Positions 1-11,999 of a stretch of DNA of 64,000 nucleotides are shown here, piece by piece (the stretch's first letter is position 1; the number at the start of each line of letters is the position of its first letter). The position numbers were made by a program, and so were the translations under genes. The stretch is from Gymnorhina tibicen (taxonomy: Eukaryota; Chordata; Aves; Passeriformes; Artamidae). The DNA is taken from contig VXAZ01003270.1 of NCBI GenBank assembly GCA_013399875.1, positions 1,105,558 through 1,169,557 of the forward strand, given 5' to 3'. The notes beneath the pieces were generated by a model. That model saw nothing but the letters and a program-made list of their open reading frames with translations. It did not search any database and was not told the origin of the DNA.

Positions 1-357
1 TGTAAATGCAAGGTGGAATTGCTTCTACTGAACACACTAGAGGGGTGTGGGAAGCTGGTGTGAGATGGAAATACTGATTGCTGCGTCAGATTCATCACTG
101 GTACATGAAAATGAAATGGAATTACACCAGAGATTATATTGTCCCCATATGGGTTTTTATGCCTGGTAAATTCTCAGTTTCAATGGGTATCAAATTTGCG
201 CCTGCTGTCCTGGGTTGCACAGCTGAATGCTTTTGTCCCAGTGCTAAGGGATTAAATAGACAATTGAGGTTTCTCAGAAAGGATGCAGAAAATGTAAATC
301 AAAAAGAGTGTCCCTGGAACTGGTTGCAGTGCTGACAGCCCTTACAATGCCTGCTGC

Positions 358-600
358 CTCCGACCGCTCGCAGTGGCCGGCTGCAGCAGCACCCGCACTG
401 GTGCGGAGCAGCTTTGGGGCCGTACTCGGGGTGAATGGGACATGGCACTGAGAGCCCACAAGTCCCCAGCAGCCTGCTCCAAGGGGTGCCATCCGCAAGC
501 TGGAAAGCTGAATTCGGTCTTTCCATGTGGCCAGGAGAGCCGGAGTGTAGCTGGTGTGGGGAGCTGCCGGGGGATGGCCGTGCTCTGGAGATGGGGCTGT
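358..600. other. local CpG-enriched patch
   Basis: The 85 bases from about 358 hold roughly eight CpG dinucleotides, while the surrounding kilobases have almost none. It includes a small perfect inverted repeat CCGCAC-TG-GTGCGG at 393-406. It is far too short to be a classical CpG island. It could be a decayed exon, a small regulatory element or chance. No TATA box, Inr or ORF supports a promoter. Confidence 0.25.
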
Positions 601-2784
601 GTTCTGCAGGACTGTGCCCCTCAGCTCAGTGGCTGCTTTGTTTACTACGCCAGACACCAGTGTCTGCCTTTGTATGACATTCAGATAACTGAAATATTAG
701 GAGCCCATCAGGAAAGTCTGGAGGAGTCTAAGGCAATGCTATGCCTGCCCTGAGCAGAAATATGCTGGAGGGAAGGATCTGACCTTGAGAACAAGTTCAT
801 GCTGTGCTGTATTTCTCTACAATCAAAACGATTTGCTTTACCAGAGGGTAAACATTTTTGTTACCTTCTTGGGAACCAGTCAGCACTTCTTTTATGACAA
901 TGCAAGTTTCCATTTTGGGGTTTACTTAGGGGGAAAAAAAACATCTTTTTGGTTTCATTTGGTTTGAGGTTTTTGTTTGTTTTGGAAGAACACTGCTTCC
1001 TTACAGGGGACCACAGAAATTCATTCTCCACAGCTGTGTGAAAGACAAGCTGTGCAGAGAAAACCTGTTCCAAGCACTTGTTGATGTTCATGCAGGCTCC
1101 ACTTTGTGTGATGGGACAAGCAGTGACCATGACAGAAGACTGTAATGACAACTCCATGCATCAGTGTGGTGTTGTCATCACCACGAGGTTGAACCGGTTG
1201 CCTTAAGTAGATGAAAAGCAGATAAGGAGTTTGGGAAAGACAATGCCAAGCATCACCATAGTGTGCTTAGTGTTAGTAACTGTTTGCTGTCTACCATGCC
1301 ATGATGGTGAGAAATGAATCCCTGAATACAGCTGTGGAGTGCAGAGGGTGGATTTAATCCACACAATCTCAGTGATGTCAAGAGTGTTAAGAGGAAGGTG
1401 GGCACATTGTGGTGTGGTTTCATGAGCCAAAGCTGCAATTGTACAGTTTTGGCAGCCACACTTAGTTATTTTACTTTTCTGTGTGATGTTAACAAGGTTA
1501 CAACCCAACTGTGCCCCTATGCTGGATTCCCCAAGCTACACCAGAGTTTGGTGTGGGCTCCCTGTCCATGCCCCTGCCTGAGGATTGTTTGTCATAGATG
1601 TCAGCTTGCACATCCATCCTGGCTTAAGTGACTTGCCGTGGTATAGCCCAAATGCACATTTGGAGTGGTTACCTGTGTTCCCTCCTAGCTGAAGCACTGC
1701 AGCTTCTGTCCATGGGTCAGCCCTCTTGGGAGCTGCCGAAGTGACCTCTTGGGAGTGACAGCAAGCACAGGGCTTCTTAAAAAGCAATCAAACATTTGGG
1801 GAGACAGTGCGCCTCCTCATTGCCTTTGGGTGGTACCAGCCTGGAGGGCTGGTGGTGAGCTCCATGCCTCTGATAGTCGGATCTCCATGGCTGTGCTATG
1901 GAAAAGCAGTGTGCTCCTTTTCCTGCACAAACAAATTGACATGTGGCTACTTCACTCCCATCTGTTATCAGCCTATCTGACAGCACTGGACAAACCTAAG
2001 GGTGTAGGAACAGACAAGCTCTGTCCAGGTGTTTTATGTGGCTTGAGGAGAGACCCAGTGCTCTGTGCATGTGTAACCAGTCTCAGAGGTTGAAGTCCTT
2101 CTCCAAGGCCTCCTTGCTCTGTGGGTCTTCTCTTTGTCACCTCTTGTTTATTTCCTCCTTGCTGTCAGCAGATCAGCAGGACACATTAACTGAAGCGTAA
2201 TTCTGGACTAGAGCTGGCTCCCATCCACTCAGTTGGACTGGCCTCACTTCACACAGCCACATACACATGTCCAAAAATATTCTTCAACTTCAACAAAGAC
2301 ATGGAAGAGAAAAATATATTCATGCAGTAAGAGTAGCAGTAAGACTGACTGAGTTGCCTGAGTTGTCACAGGCTTTGTGCAGACCTCTGTCTCTCGGGTG
2401 GAACTACATTCACCACTTACATGGATGCTTTTCCTTGATTTACTGGAGGTTCATTTACATATACGATTATGCAATACAGGTATCCTCAAGTGGATTATTT
2501 TTCACAGAAGGGTTTTTTCTCTGCCTCTTACCTTTTTGAGTCTAATACCAATGAATTAGTATCTGAGAACTGTCGGGGAAGACAGCACTCCTGATTTTTC
2601 TCTGACATATGCTATGGTGAATTAATAATAATTCTGTGGAAGGCAATAAAATGGTAATAAATACAATGAATCTTGGTGAGTAAGAGACGTGATTGCAAGT
2701 CCCTTTTATATTTCACAGCACTTAGGCACAACTGTTACCCCTTGCAGTTGCTACTTGGATCTAGTCAAAAGATGCTATGGTCAG

Positions 2785-2798
2785 ATTTAGGCCTAAAT
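2785..2798. repeat. 14-bp perfect palindrome
   Basis: ATTTAGGCCTAAAT equals its own reverse complement. The TTAGGCCTAA core resembles the centres of old reptile/bird palindromic MITE relics (compare 55002-55021), but too little flanking similarity is visible to call a mobile element. Confidence 0.4.
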
Positions 2799-5700
2799 TA
2801 GCATGACTGAAGCCACAACACCTTAGTTGAGCTGTGGAGTTTTCCATGTGCATACAAGCTCTTAGCCTGGAGCCATAGTAAAAGACTAATTTCAATCCCA
2901 GCTAATTACAGGCTAAAATATGACAAATTACCTTGCTTCAGTCTTCCAGTAAGTGCAAGGTGGATTACCATGGCTCAACTGACCCATGCAGTAGGATCCA
3001 GCTCCAGACTGTATACACATCATTGTAGTATCAAAACTCCTTCTTTCCTCGATGGAGACCAAGGCAATGCAATCAGTAGAGTCAGGAGTGTTTCAGCTGA
3101 TGTAACATCACCTTTTCCTAAATATGAACAGGCCTGTGTTCATCTGTCTTAGCATCTTGTGCATGTTAGAGCCTGTCCAACCTCTGAGATGTCAGTTCAT
3201 ATCACTTGACTGCCACTGGGGCCATTTTTGGAAGAAGGCTCTATAGATCCTGGATAAGGGTATGAAATGCACTGAGATAGTGAGATGCAAAGTACTCTTG
3301 CAGGATACATGCATACTGGATCTGTTTCCAAAGGGCTGCATTATCAGTGCTTTGCACCACTGGGGTCAAAACTGCAAGCAGCCTTTGCTGACTCACTGGG
3401 TAGAATAAATCAGAGGCACATTATAAGAATACGGCTTTTCTTAAGATTATACTCACATTGATCTTTCCTACCTGTGATCATTTCTGTTACAGAGAGATGA
3501 TGTATTATCACATCTTAACTCCATGTCATAGGGACAGAACTGATGTGATCTGTCATTGATAGATGGAGTGCAGAGAGCCAGAGACCAAGCACCACAAAAA
3601 GTGAGGCAAGCTAGTGGGACATGATTGCCTGTACGAATGGGATCACCTGTTTAAATGGCCCGTGGCTGATTTCAAACCAACTCAAATGTTTCACTGGCAC
3701 AGCTCACTGTCCCCAACAGACAATTTGAACACGTATTCAGACCCTACTTTGGAAGTTAGAAGAGGGCAATGATTCGAATGTGGTTTGTGGCGTGTTGGTG
3801 GTGGTGAACAATGGAGAATGACCGCTGTGGTGTTCAATTTCCTAGTAGGGGCACAAGTATATCGGTTCTCCATAAAGTTGCACATGGATTACCACAGAGC
3901 AAGAAACTGAACTCAGATCTTGTGCCTTCTAAACCCTTGCTTTAACAGCAGTTTGACATACCTGGCAACCAGATGAGAAGAAAGCAAAGCACAGCTTGTA
4001 AGGAGATGAGAAAAACTACAGCACTTTCTCCTCTTGGAGAAGATTGCTGTGGTGGTGCCCAGGCTGCAGGTGATCTGTGCTGGTGAGTCTGCACAGCACA
4101 GCATGGAACAATGCTGGGAGCCATCTGGGAGCCATGAGAGTGTCAGGTGAAGCTAGAATGGAAAATGGGGTGGTTGAACCTTTCCATGCATTATTTTCTA
4201 ATTGAACATTACCATTTTGTTTGCTGTCATACGGCCTTGATGGCCACAGACTTTTTCCCTAGGACTTAGTGATGGGGGATCATTCTCTGAGCTTGTCATT
4301 TGTTTACCTACAGACAGTTTATAACATTTCTCCATTTAATCTGGAGAAATTCAGCTAATGTGTAATGTGTACAAAGCCAAAGAACTGTGGTGCTTCCTCA
4401 CATTTGATGACTATGAGTAGAGTTCCTTAAACCTTATCCCTTAGTATCATTTGGCTGTTTGACAACTCCACTCTCTCATGGGATGAGTAAATATCAGTCT
4501 GTTCCCAGGGAGATTAACCAGTAAAATGATTGAGGGGAAAGAAAAAAACCAACACAACAAACAACTTTTCAGCATGTTGCACTTGAACTGCCCTCCAGAC
4601 TTCCCTTAGACTCTATAGCCTTTATTTTTAAGGTGCTTTAATTTGCCTACATTCATAAAATCCTGGTGTGTCTAAAAAAAGCTGGGGTATTTTTCTCACC
4701 AAAGCAGCTAATTTGAGGAAGGATTTAGCACTTTGAATAAAAAGCCTTGGTCTTCTAAGGAAAGAAATGGGTAAAAACACAGTCAATCTTTGCCTGCAAC
4801 AACATAGAATATATCTTGCTTGATTAAAGTCAAGCTCACTGCACTTGAACAGTAATGAAGTGTGGACCACCAGATAGGGATGAAAGCAATTCCTGTCCAC
4901 TGCAACCCTGTGAATTTCAGTGAAGTCAGATTTCCCCTCAGCATTCCTGGAAGGAGGGATTTACTTCATTTCAGTGATCAGAAACTTGTGTCATTTGTCT
5001 CAGCTGCTTTTCTAGACTATCTCTGCAGTCAGAGAGACTGTGCATTCAGAAAGTGCCTGGCCTAGTCTTCAGGTGGGTTGAATTGCCCTCGGGAGGCGCT
5101 TCTCTCCCCACTGGCTGAAGGACTGTAGTGCCAGGGCAAGGATGGAGGTTCAGTCCCATGCTAGATGTTGGCACAATCTGCAGTTTCCGTAACTGTTTCG
5201 TTATGGAAAGAGAACTGGAAAGCAGCAAAGGCAGGGTGCCAAGGCGGCAGAACTAAGCACAAGCCTCGCCATTGCTCCTCTTTTTGTAGCCTTTTCAAGG
5301 GTTCTTTGGAGCATGTCTCCTCCACACTGAATGTTGCTTCTTCCTGTGCCACAGCGAGGCCCGTATTGTCCACTTCTGCCAAGGGCACACCGGCCTTTGT
5401 CTTCCTCCATGATCTGCTTTGCAAAAAGAGCTTGGGCACCACTGGTCCTTGGGCAGGTAGAGACTGTGACAGGGGACTCAGGACTGTGACAGGACTGTCT
5501 CAGGAACCTCTTGCACACAGGAACTTTTCAGTGACTTGGTCAACTTGATGCTGTCTCACCAGCTGGGTTTCTGCTCATGTGGTCCATCCAAACCCTCCTA
5601 GGTGCTTAGAAATGTGAGTCTCGGGCAGCCACTTCACTTGGCTTTAAAACCCAGTTTACTGCTGCTGACACTAAGGAAACGTGAAGCACCAGCGAAGTGG

Positions 5701-6221
5701 AGGGCTTCATTTTACAGACACTTGGCTTTCTTTTTGCACTTGCAGCAAAGACTCAGGATCCAGCCTTTTAAATTGAGTTTCCTAACTGCATTTCATTGTA
5801 CATGAATTAAAATAGACATCTCAAATACAGTGAAGTGATCAATAGCATCTGACTCTACAGGCTTCTGAGATCCAGTTTACATAAAAATTGCTCTACATAC
5901 ACCAGCTAATGCCTGCCACTGACACCAGCTGAAGACTCTTTACTTCATTGTCTAAACTTGACAATGGCATGCTCCCACTTCCACAGTCATTTTATCCAAG
6001 GAATACGAAAATCTCTCCTTATGTTAATGAGTTTATCAGCATGACACCCTCAGAGTAAGTTTGTCAGAATGTTAAATGAGGCATGGAGAACCTAAAAGAT
6101 CTACCCACATTCACTCTGTGCAAACTGGGATTGGACTGGAAATGCCACCTACCTTGTCCCTGGTTATTAGGAACTGCCTCACTTAAAGTAACACAACTAC
6201 ACACAAAAGTATAGCTCTTCA

Positions 6222-6310
6222 GGTTTTTTGTTGTTTGTTTGCATTTGTTTGGTTGGTTGGTTTTTTGGGGGGGTAGTTGGGTTGGTTTGTTTGTTGGTTT
6301 GGTTTTATGG
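6222..6310 (+). repeat. G/T-only low-complexity tract
   Basis: About 85 bases are almost exclusively G and T on the plus strand. They consist of GGTT, GTTT and GGTTT units with a run of seven G at about 6267-6273, broken only by a GCA near 6241 and a TA near 6274. Several GG/GGG runs could allow a two-tier G-quadruplex. This is simple sequence of the (AAACC)n class, read on its T/G strand. No function is implied. Confidence 0.7.
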
Positions 6311-8655
6311 CAGTGCTACTAATGTTTAGAAGGATCACTTTTCATCTGCTAGGTCATGTCTTTTGCACTTGTAGCTAGCAAGGAGTTGGCACACTGGAAC
6401 ACCAAGCTGAGTCATTTCTTCTTAGGTTTCTTCTCAGGATGATACATGTAGTTTTGCTCCTGAAATGCATAAACCAACCTGGGACTCAAGGCAGTGATGG
6501 GCTTTGAAATTAAGAGAGGAAAGAGGAGACATGGGTTTCCCTTGGGATGTAAGCTTTGTGCCAGGTAGGAAACAATTTGTATGACTTCAGGAAATGCCCC
6601 AGTCTGAGAAGGAGAGGTTCAGGAGTTAAATCTGTACTTTTTGTCGATTAAAAGGAGCATGCACATCTGGCTTTGAGAGAGGGTCAGGAACGTGGATGCT
6701 ACCTCTCTAGTGCAACTGATGGTTAAAACTGTGCAGTCTAAACAAAACCACTCATAACCCAGGCGATTTCTTTCTGGTCACAGAAAAGGTTTCCAGCCCA
6801 GACTGGGAGAAAGACCTGTACAACAGACATAAACCTCTCTCTGTTCATTGCCTCTCCAGCAAGGGAAAGCCCTGTCTTATCTCAAGGCAAGATCATCAGC
6901 TTCTGAATCAGATGCTTGTATAGCCTGCTCCTGCAAACCTCCAACAAGATCCCTAATCTTCTGAAGGCAACCTGTCCTACGGTACTTAACTGTGTTTCAG
7001 TTCCCTTTGGTGGCTTGGGACCAGATTAAAAGAAATTATGGGACATTACATTTCAGAGAGTAGGTTTATGAGTGGTTTTACTCATTCACTTATTTCACAT
7101 GGAAACAAGGCTCTAAGTATTGGTGATTCCAAACCATTAAGGTGTAAGGGTGCTTTTCCTGGGTACATGCATTTACCTTTATCTGAACATTAGAAAAAGT
7201 AGCATTGATATCCAAAGTGATTATGATAAATATAGGTGTAAACTTTGTAACAAGGTCTCTCCATGTCTGGTAATTTTCCACCAGCAGCTTCCTTGTCTGT
7301 ACTGTGAAATTAAGTAAATTTGAGGTCATTTTTAAAATGCGCATGTTTAGTAGGAGGATATCTAATGGTTTTTAAGAAGTCTTTCATGCAATATATATAT
7401 TAATTTTGAAATGAAACAGCTATGTGGAGAAGGTAGCAAATACCATTTATGGAGAAAGGGGTGTTATTTACTTCAAGTGAATTACTTTTCACATTATTCT
7501 GCTGCATTACACAGTCACTGTTAGGCGCCCAAAAAATAGCAAATTTTTGCAAGAAAATTTCTTTACATTGAGTTAGACTGGGAGTTAATTATTGATTGGA
7601 AATACAGGAGGGAGACTGTGACCCCTCCAGGCAGGACATAAGCACCTGCAGGTCTGTATCTGTCATCAGGGATCCTCTCTGGGCATGTGATGGTGGAGAA
7701 CCAAAGCCGAGTCTCTGCCCTGTCTCCTCCCTTCAGTAGGACAGTGAGGCCTGAGGAGCACAGATGACCTGTGGCTGTGCCACCTAAAAATGCACAAACT
7801 CTCACCTGTGAAGATGAGCTGGCAGACCCTTGGTGCCATCACAGTGATGGGACCAGTGCCTTTTTTATGGGCTTTAGCCCTTCTTGAAATGGTTTAGGGT
7901 GACATTTACCCCTCTCTCAGGCTGAGCAAGGACATGAAGCAATTGGTTTCACTTCAGCTTTGAGTCACTCTCTAGCCTGGGTGGCCTGGATTTGGCTTTG
8001 ACTGTAGACTCACAAGATGCAAATTTAACTCTTGCACCTTCAAGGATGCAGCGTTCATTTAAATGAAGAGCTGTGCTCTCTTTCCTTAAAATTTTGGAGC
8101 AAACTTTCTGTTAGGAGGTGATGGATGCCAGTGCAGAAGGACATGGAAAGGGCACTGACAGGGTGGTACCAGGATGCTGTCCCACGCAGGTGTTGTCTTG
8201 CAGGTGAGGACCACCCCAGTCCTGGTCCTCTTACCACAGGAGCAGGTCTGGCACGTGAGGTATAGCGAGCACAGCTGGTTGGGTTTATTGACTTCATTTA
8301 GGCTGTGGTGAGGCACAGGAATGCACCATAGGGACCTCCAGACAGCACTGCTCACACAGCTTGCATGCCTTATGAAACCTTTTCCCATTTCTTGACCCTC
8401 CTTTTTATCACTGTTTCTCATCCCTGTCCTTCTCCCAAGTAAATGACCCAGCCTTAGTCACTTTCGCCCTTGTTGGTTGCATCCCACAGGGGCAGATGGG
8501 CTTTGCAGGCAGCATAAATCTGGAAATGGTTTCAAGCTGCCAGCTGAGGAATAAAGCATCACCATTTTTTGATGCATGAAGCCAGACTTTGCTCACTTCA
8601 GTATTTGTCAAAGCATCTAGAAAATGACTCATTTTTTTTTTTCTGCTCTCTACAG

Positions 8656-8777
8656 AAGCCACTGTTGGACTACATCCCTGTATCTAGTGTTGGCCAGATC
8701 TTTCACAAGATTGTTTACAGCTCATTTTTAGGCTTGTTTCATGCAGTGAATCCTTGTGTTATTTCAGACAGCAGCAG
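8656..8777 (+). other. exon-like segment (splice-site pair around an open frame), unproven
   Basis: A strong acceptor-like site precedes this 122-base segment: a T-run, then CTGCTCTCTACAG. A donor-like CAG|GTGAAG follows it. Only one frame is open across the segment, starting KPLLDYIPVSS and ending with two bases of a split codon. The other two frames hit stops. I do not recognise the peptide, and sites like this occur by chance every few kilobases. It is a candidate only. Confidence 0.15.
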
Positions 8778-9730
8778 GTGAAGTACAGAAGAGAGGAAAA
8801 GATTAAAACTTCAGGAAGAGCACTCTGCTGCATTGTTGCTTAGCCATGCATGTGGTACAGCTAAAAATAACAGCTAATGGAATGGGAAGCCAAGATGATC
8901 TGTTGATTTATAATGGTTTTTTCCTGGTTTATTGCTTGAGTGTCTTGCCCACTGAAATTTGACATTGCAGCCCAACTGCCATTAGATAATCAAAGAATAC
9001 TCTTCTCTTCCTTACTGTACAGGCCTCTGAATTTTCTTTGCAAGAGCCATTCTTTTCTAATATCGTTCAGGCAAATTAGACAGATGACTTCTAAACTAAT
9101 CAAAGCATTTCATTCTCTTCCAGTGATAGTTACAAGACAATGTGTATAGGCTAAGGACCAGTGTAAGGGATACACGTTCTAATCTGACCTGGATCTAAGA
9201 AATTTACTTTGTCTGGATTTGTAGTTCTTTTTTGATTTGAGGTTGTATCATTGGCCTGCATCAAGAAACTTGGAGATAATAAATGTAGGTGTTCAGGCTT
9301 TCTTTCTTTCTTTCCAGATTCAGAATTAATCCTTAAGTCCTCTTTAGAAAAGGATTTGGTACTAGTAAAAGAAAAAAAAATGTAAGACTATTGATGTCTT
9401 TGCATATTTTTTACTTTTAAAGTCACAGTAGATCGTACACTGAGAAAGTAATATTTTATATGGTTTGTAGAAAATAAATCTGTTTTATCACTGCAATAAA
9501 AAAGGAGCCAGATGTTTAGAGGAACATGTTCCATATGGAAGAGGCTTAAAATTGTGGAACTTGCTAAAACCATGCAAAGCTGCAATTATGGAGAAAACAG
9601 GAAGGCAGCTTCCTCCCTGAATGTACACCATTTCCCAAGGAGGAAGCAAGCCTTTTTTCTCTGCTCTTTGTTGATTTTGAAGCAGAGAGACAACTACTAA
9701 GTCATGACCATAAAAGGCTTATGTTGGCAG

Positions 9731-9860
9731 TGACATCAGTGGTAAAACCTCCCTTCTTCCCTCCCCACAACAACTCTAACTACACTTTTGAGAGACTTCT
9801 GCTTCCCCTATAAAAGGGTGGAGGATGCATGGATTTCTTTGTTTTGTGGCCAGGACACTA
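9731..9860 (+). promoter_or_regulatory. candidate TATA-type promoter
   Basis: TATAAAAGG at 9809-9817 is a textbook TATA box. Upstream there is a C-rich stretch (CTTCCCTCCCC, about 9756-9766) and, near 9731, a TGACATCA element one base from a CRE/AP-1-like palindrome. A start would be expected near 9840. No coding frame follows that I recognise, so any transcript would be non-coding or would need distant exons. A single TATA match is weak evidence on its own. Confidence 0.2.
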
Positions 9861-11643
9861 TCTAATGTAGCAATATTGGCATTGTCACTTTTATGAACGT
9901 ATTTCCAGCTTTGCTGAAAGATGAGATCCCTCCTAAATTTCCATGAAACAAAACAAAGAACCTCCTTAATTAGCTAATTTGATTTCACTTTATGACCCAA
10001 GCCCGCTTTGCTGAGGTGTGGCCTGCTACGTCCCCAAGCATGCCTTGCTGCCTGCTCATCTAGATGGAAGTGTGCTGGCTGGCTTTAACTCAGTGATCAC
10101 CACATGATCAATAAACCACAGGTTTATTGCTTAAAATATCATTTAAGAGGAGGAGGAACAACGTGGCACTGTACTATGGAGTGCCTATGATAGCATTTAC
10201 TTTTTAAGGGGGACTGAAAGCAGCCTACATGCTGCTAGAGGAGAGCAGTGGTGGTCCCTTGCTTTCAGAGGATCTGCAGGCTCCTCTGCTGAACACTCCT
10301 GAGTGAGGCTGGATGCTGATGTTGTCAGCAGTTAGTATTTTGTCCAAAAGCCCACAGAATTTTGCTCCAGTCCCTAGGCTAATTCCAAGAGAAATTGAGG
10401 CTTTGAATTCCCAAAGTGCACTGAACTCGTCATTATGCTGTGCTGGGTGCTGTAACACGGGCAGTGAGTGCTGCGTCTTCACCTTACCTGTAAAATCAGG
10501 CTCTTCTTAGCATAATCTGCTGTTATCTAATTTGGAAGTGCCAAAGGTAGGTGTGAGGAGAAAAGGAAACCCACTAAATCCTGACTCTGTAAACCAGAGT
10601 TGAATCTTGCATTTAAAAGCATGCCACGAAGCATTTGATTTCATTGTAGTTATATATTTTGAGCAGACAAAGGAGGCAAAATATGACTTAAAGTTGATCT
10701 TTGTGCAAATATATCCCAGGGGGCCAGTTAAAAAAATCCCAAATTGGTTGTGCTGCAGCTACCTTTGGTCTTTGATTTTCTCTATATCTTTCTACTTTCG
10801 GGGACTTTATCCTTTGCCTTGTGAATACTTGCATTACCCCTGCATTTCCTCCACAACATTCTTGCTGGGCAGTTCTGAGTACTGTGTTTGGAAGAGGCAA
10901 TATTTTACCACTTTTAACCTATGTAGTGGATATCTTCCCTTGTGGTGGATTCTCTCATCTTAGTTCTAGGCACTGCTTGTTCTCGATTACATATTTTATT
11001 TCTAACCCTGAGTTTTACCTGAGTCCTTGATGGGTGTGTTCCTGAGTGCTATAGGGACCACCTTGCAAACTGGTGACCATGAAGTGTATGTGACATTATA
11101 GCAGAGACGGGGAGATGGATGAAAGTAAGACTTGATGCTCACGCTTGAGAAGGTGTAAGTGGCTTTTTGAATCATGCGGTCACGAGGCAAGGTGTCATTT
11201 CATTAGTCACCACCAGCAGCATCTGACTTTCCTCTGTCCTCCACCTGGGGCAGCTGCTGGTCTCTCCTGAGGACACCAGGGAACAGAAATCTTTGGGGTC
11301 AGTGTAGGAGGATTTGGGCAATGATAAACCAGAAGATCAAATTAGGTGATTCAAGAGTCATCTTTATAATAACCAGTGCTTTCAGGAAAGGGTGGTGTGG
11401 TTGTGGAAAGAGGACAATGTGAAGCATCATCAACCTCAGCTCAATTTAACTAAGAGCATTTCTGTTTCTAGCTTGTTTTATCACGCCAAACCAGCTACAT
11501 TCATGGGATTTGGAGTATGTGCTGCTGCACTGCACTGGAAGTTTTGACAGTTCTTTTAGTACCCATTAACAGGCTTAAGAGATAGGCCAGCAAGGAACCA
11601 AGATGACATCCTCTGGAGCACAGGGCTTCAAAGCAAATGGATT

Positions 11644-11668
11644 CCCCCTCCCTCCTCCCCCTCTCCCC
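11644..11668 (-). other. potential G-quadruplex on the minus strand
   Basis: The plus strand carries C-runs of 5, 3, 2, 5 and 4 within 25 bases (11644-11668). On the minus strand this gives four runs of at least three G with loops of 1-4 bases, which meets the usual G3+N1-7 pattern. Sequence supports the potential to fold, not a role. Confidence 0.6.
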
Positions 11669-11999
11669 TCAAAGGGCAGCGCCTCAATGATTTTGGAGTT
11701 ATAGATTTTGCAGCTGCAGTGAAAAAAAAGTGCTGCAAGTTGTAAGGAAGCAAGAAGCATTTGTGAGATCAGAGGGGAGTGATTTATGAAACAGTGAAAG
11801 GAAAAGATGTAGCAGCTTGAAATTCTCATGCACACATTTCTAGGTGATAAAGCTTTTCGGTGGGGAAATAGTTTTTAAAATCCCTACCTTTTCTTCTTCC
11901 TCTATGAGGTGGCTCTCTATACCGTGCAACAGAAGCAAAGGCCATGTAAACACCTTTTTCCCCTTATCCCATCATCTCTGCCTTTCCCAAATGCATATG

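Larger units (their letters stand above)
1..6221. other. non-coding single-copy span, no gene recognised
   Basis: I see no recognisable exon, RNA gene or transposon here. Open frames on both strands reach about 127 codons (274-657 minus, 373-753 plus, 5165-5548 plus), but they overlap each other on opposite strands and match no family I know, so I treat them as chance. A CpG-denser, GC-richer patch lies at about 358-600. A 14-bp palindrome lies at 2785-2798, and a short imperfect tandem of GACTGTGACAGG units lies at about 5461-5505. Confidence 0.5.
6311..11643. other. non-coding single-copy span, no gene recognised
   Basis: The span is ordinary mixed-composition sequence. The only points of note are an exon-like open segment at 8656-8777 and a TATA-like site at 9809-9817, both listed separately. 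Open frames reach 118 codons (10607-10963 plus) and look like chance. I see no transposon or RNA gene. Confidence 0.5.

Noticed and set aside
6222..6310. Possible interstitial telomere-like repeat
   Set aside because: Units are GGTT/GTTT, not TTAGGG. It is simple G/T low complexity.
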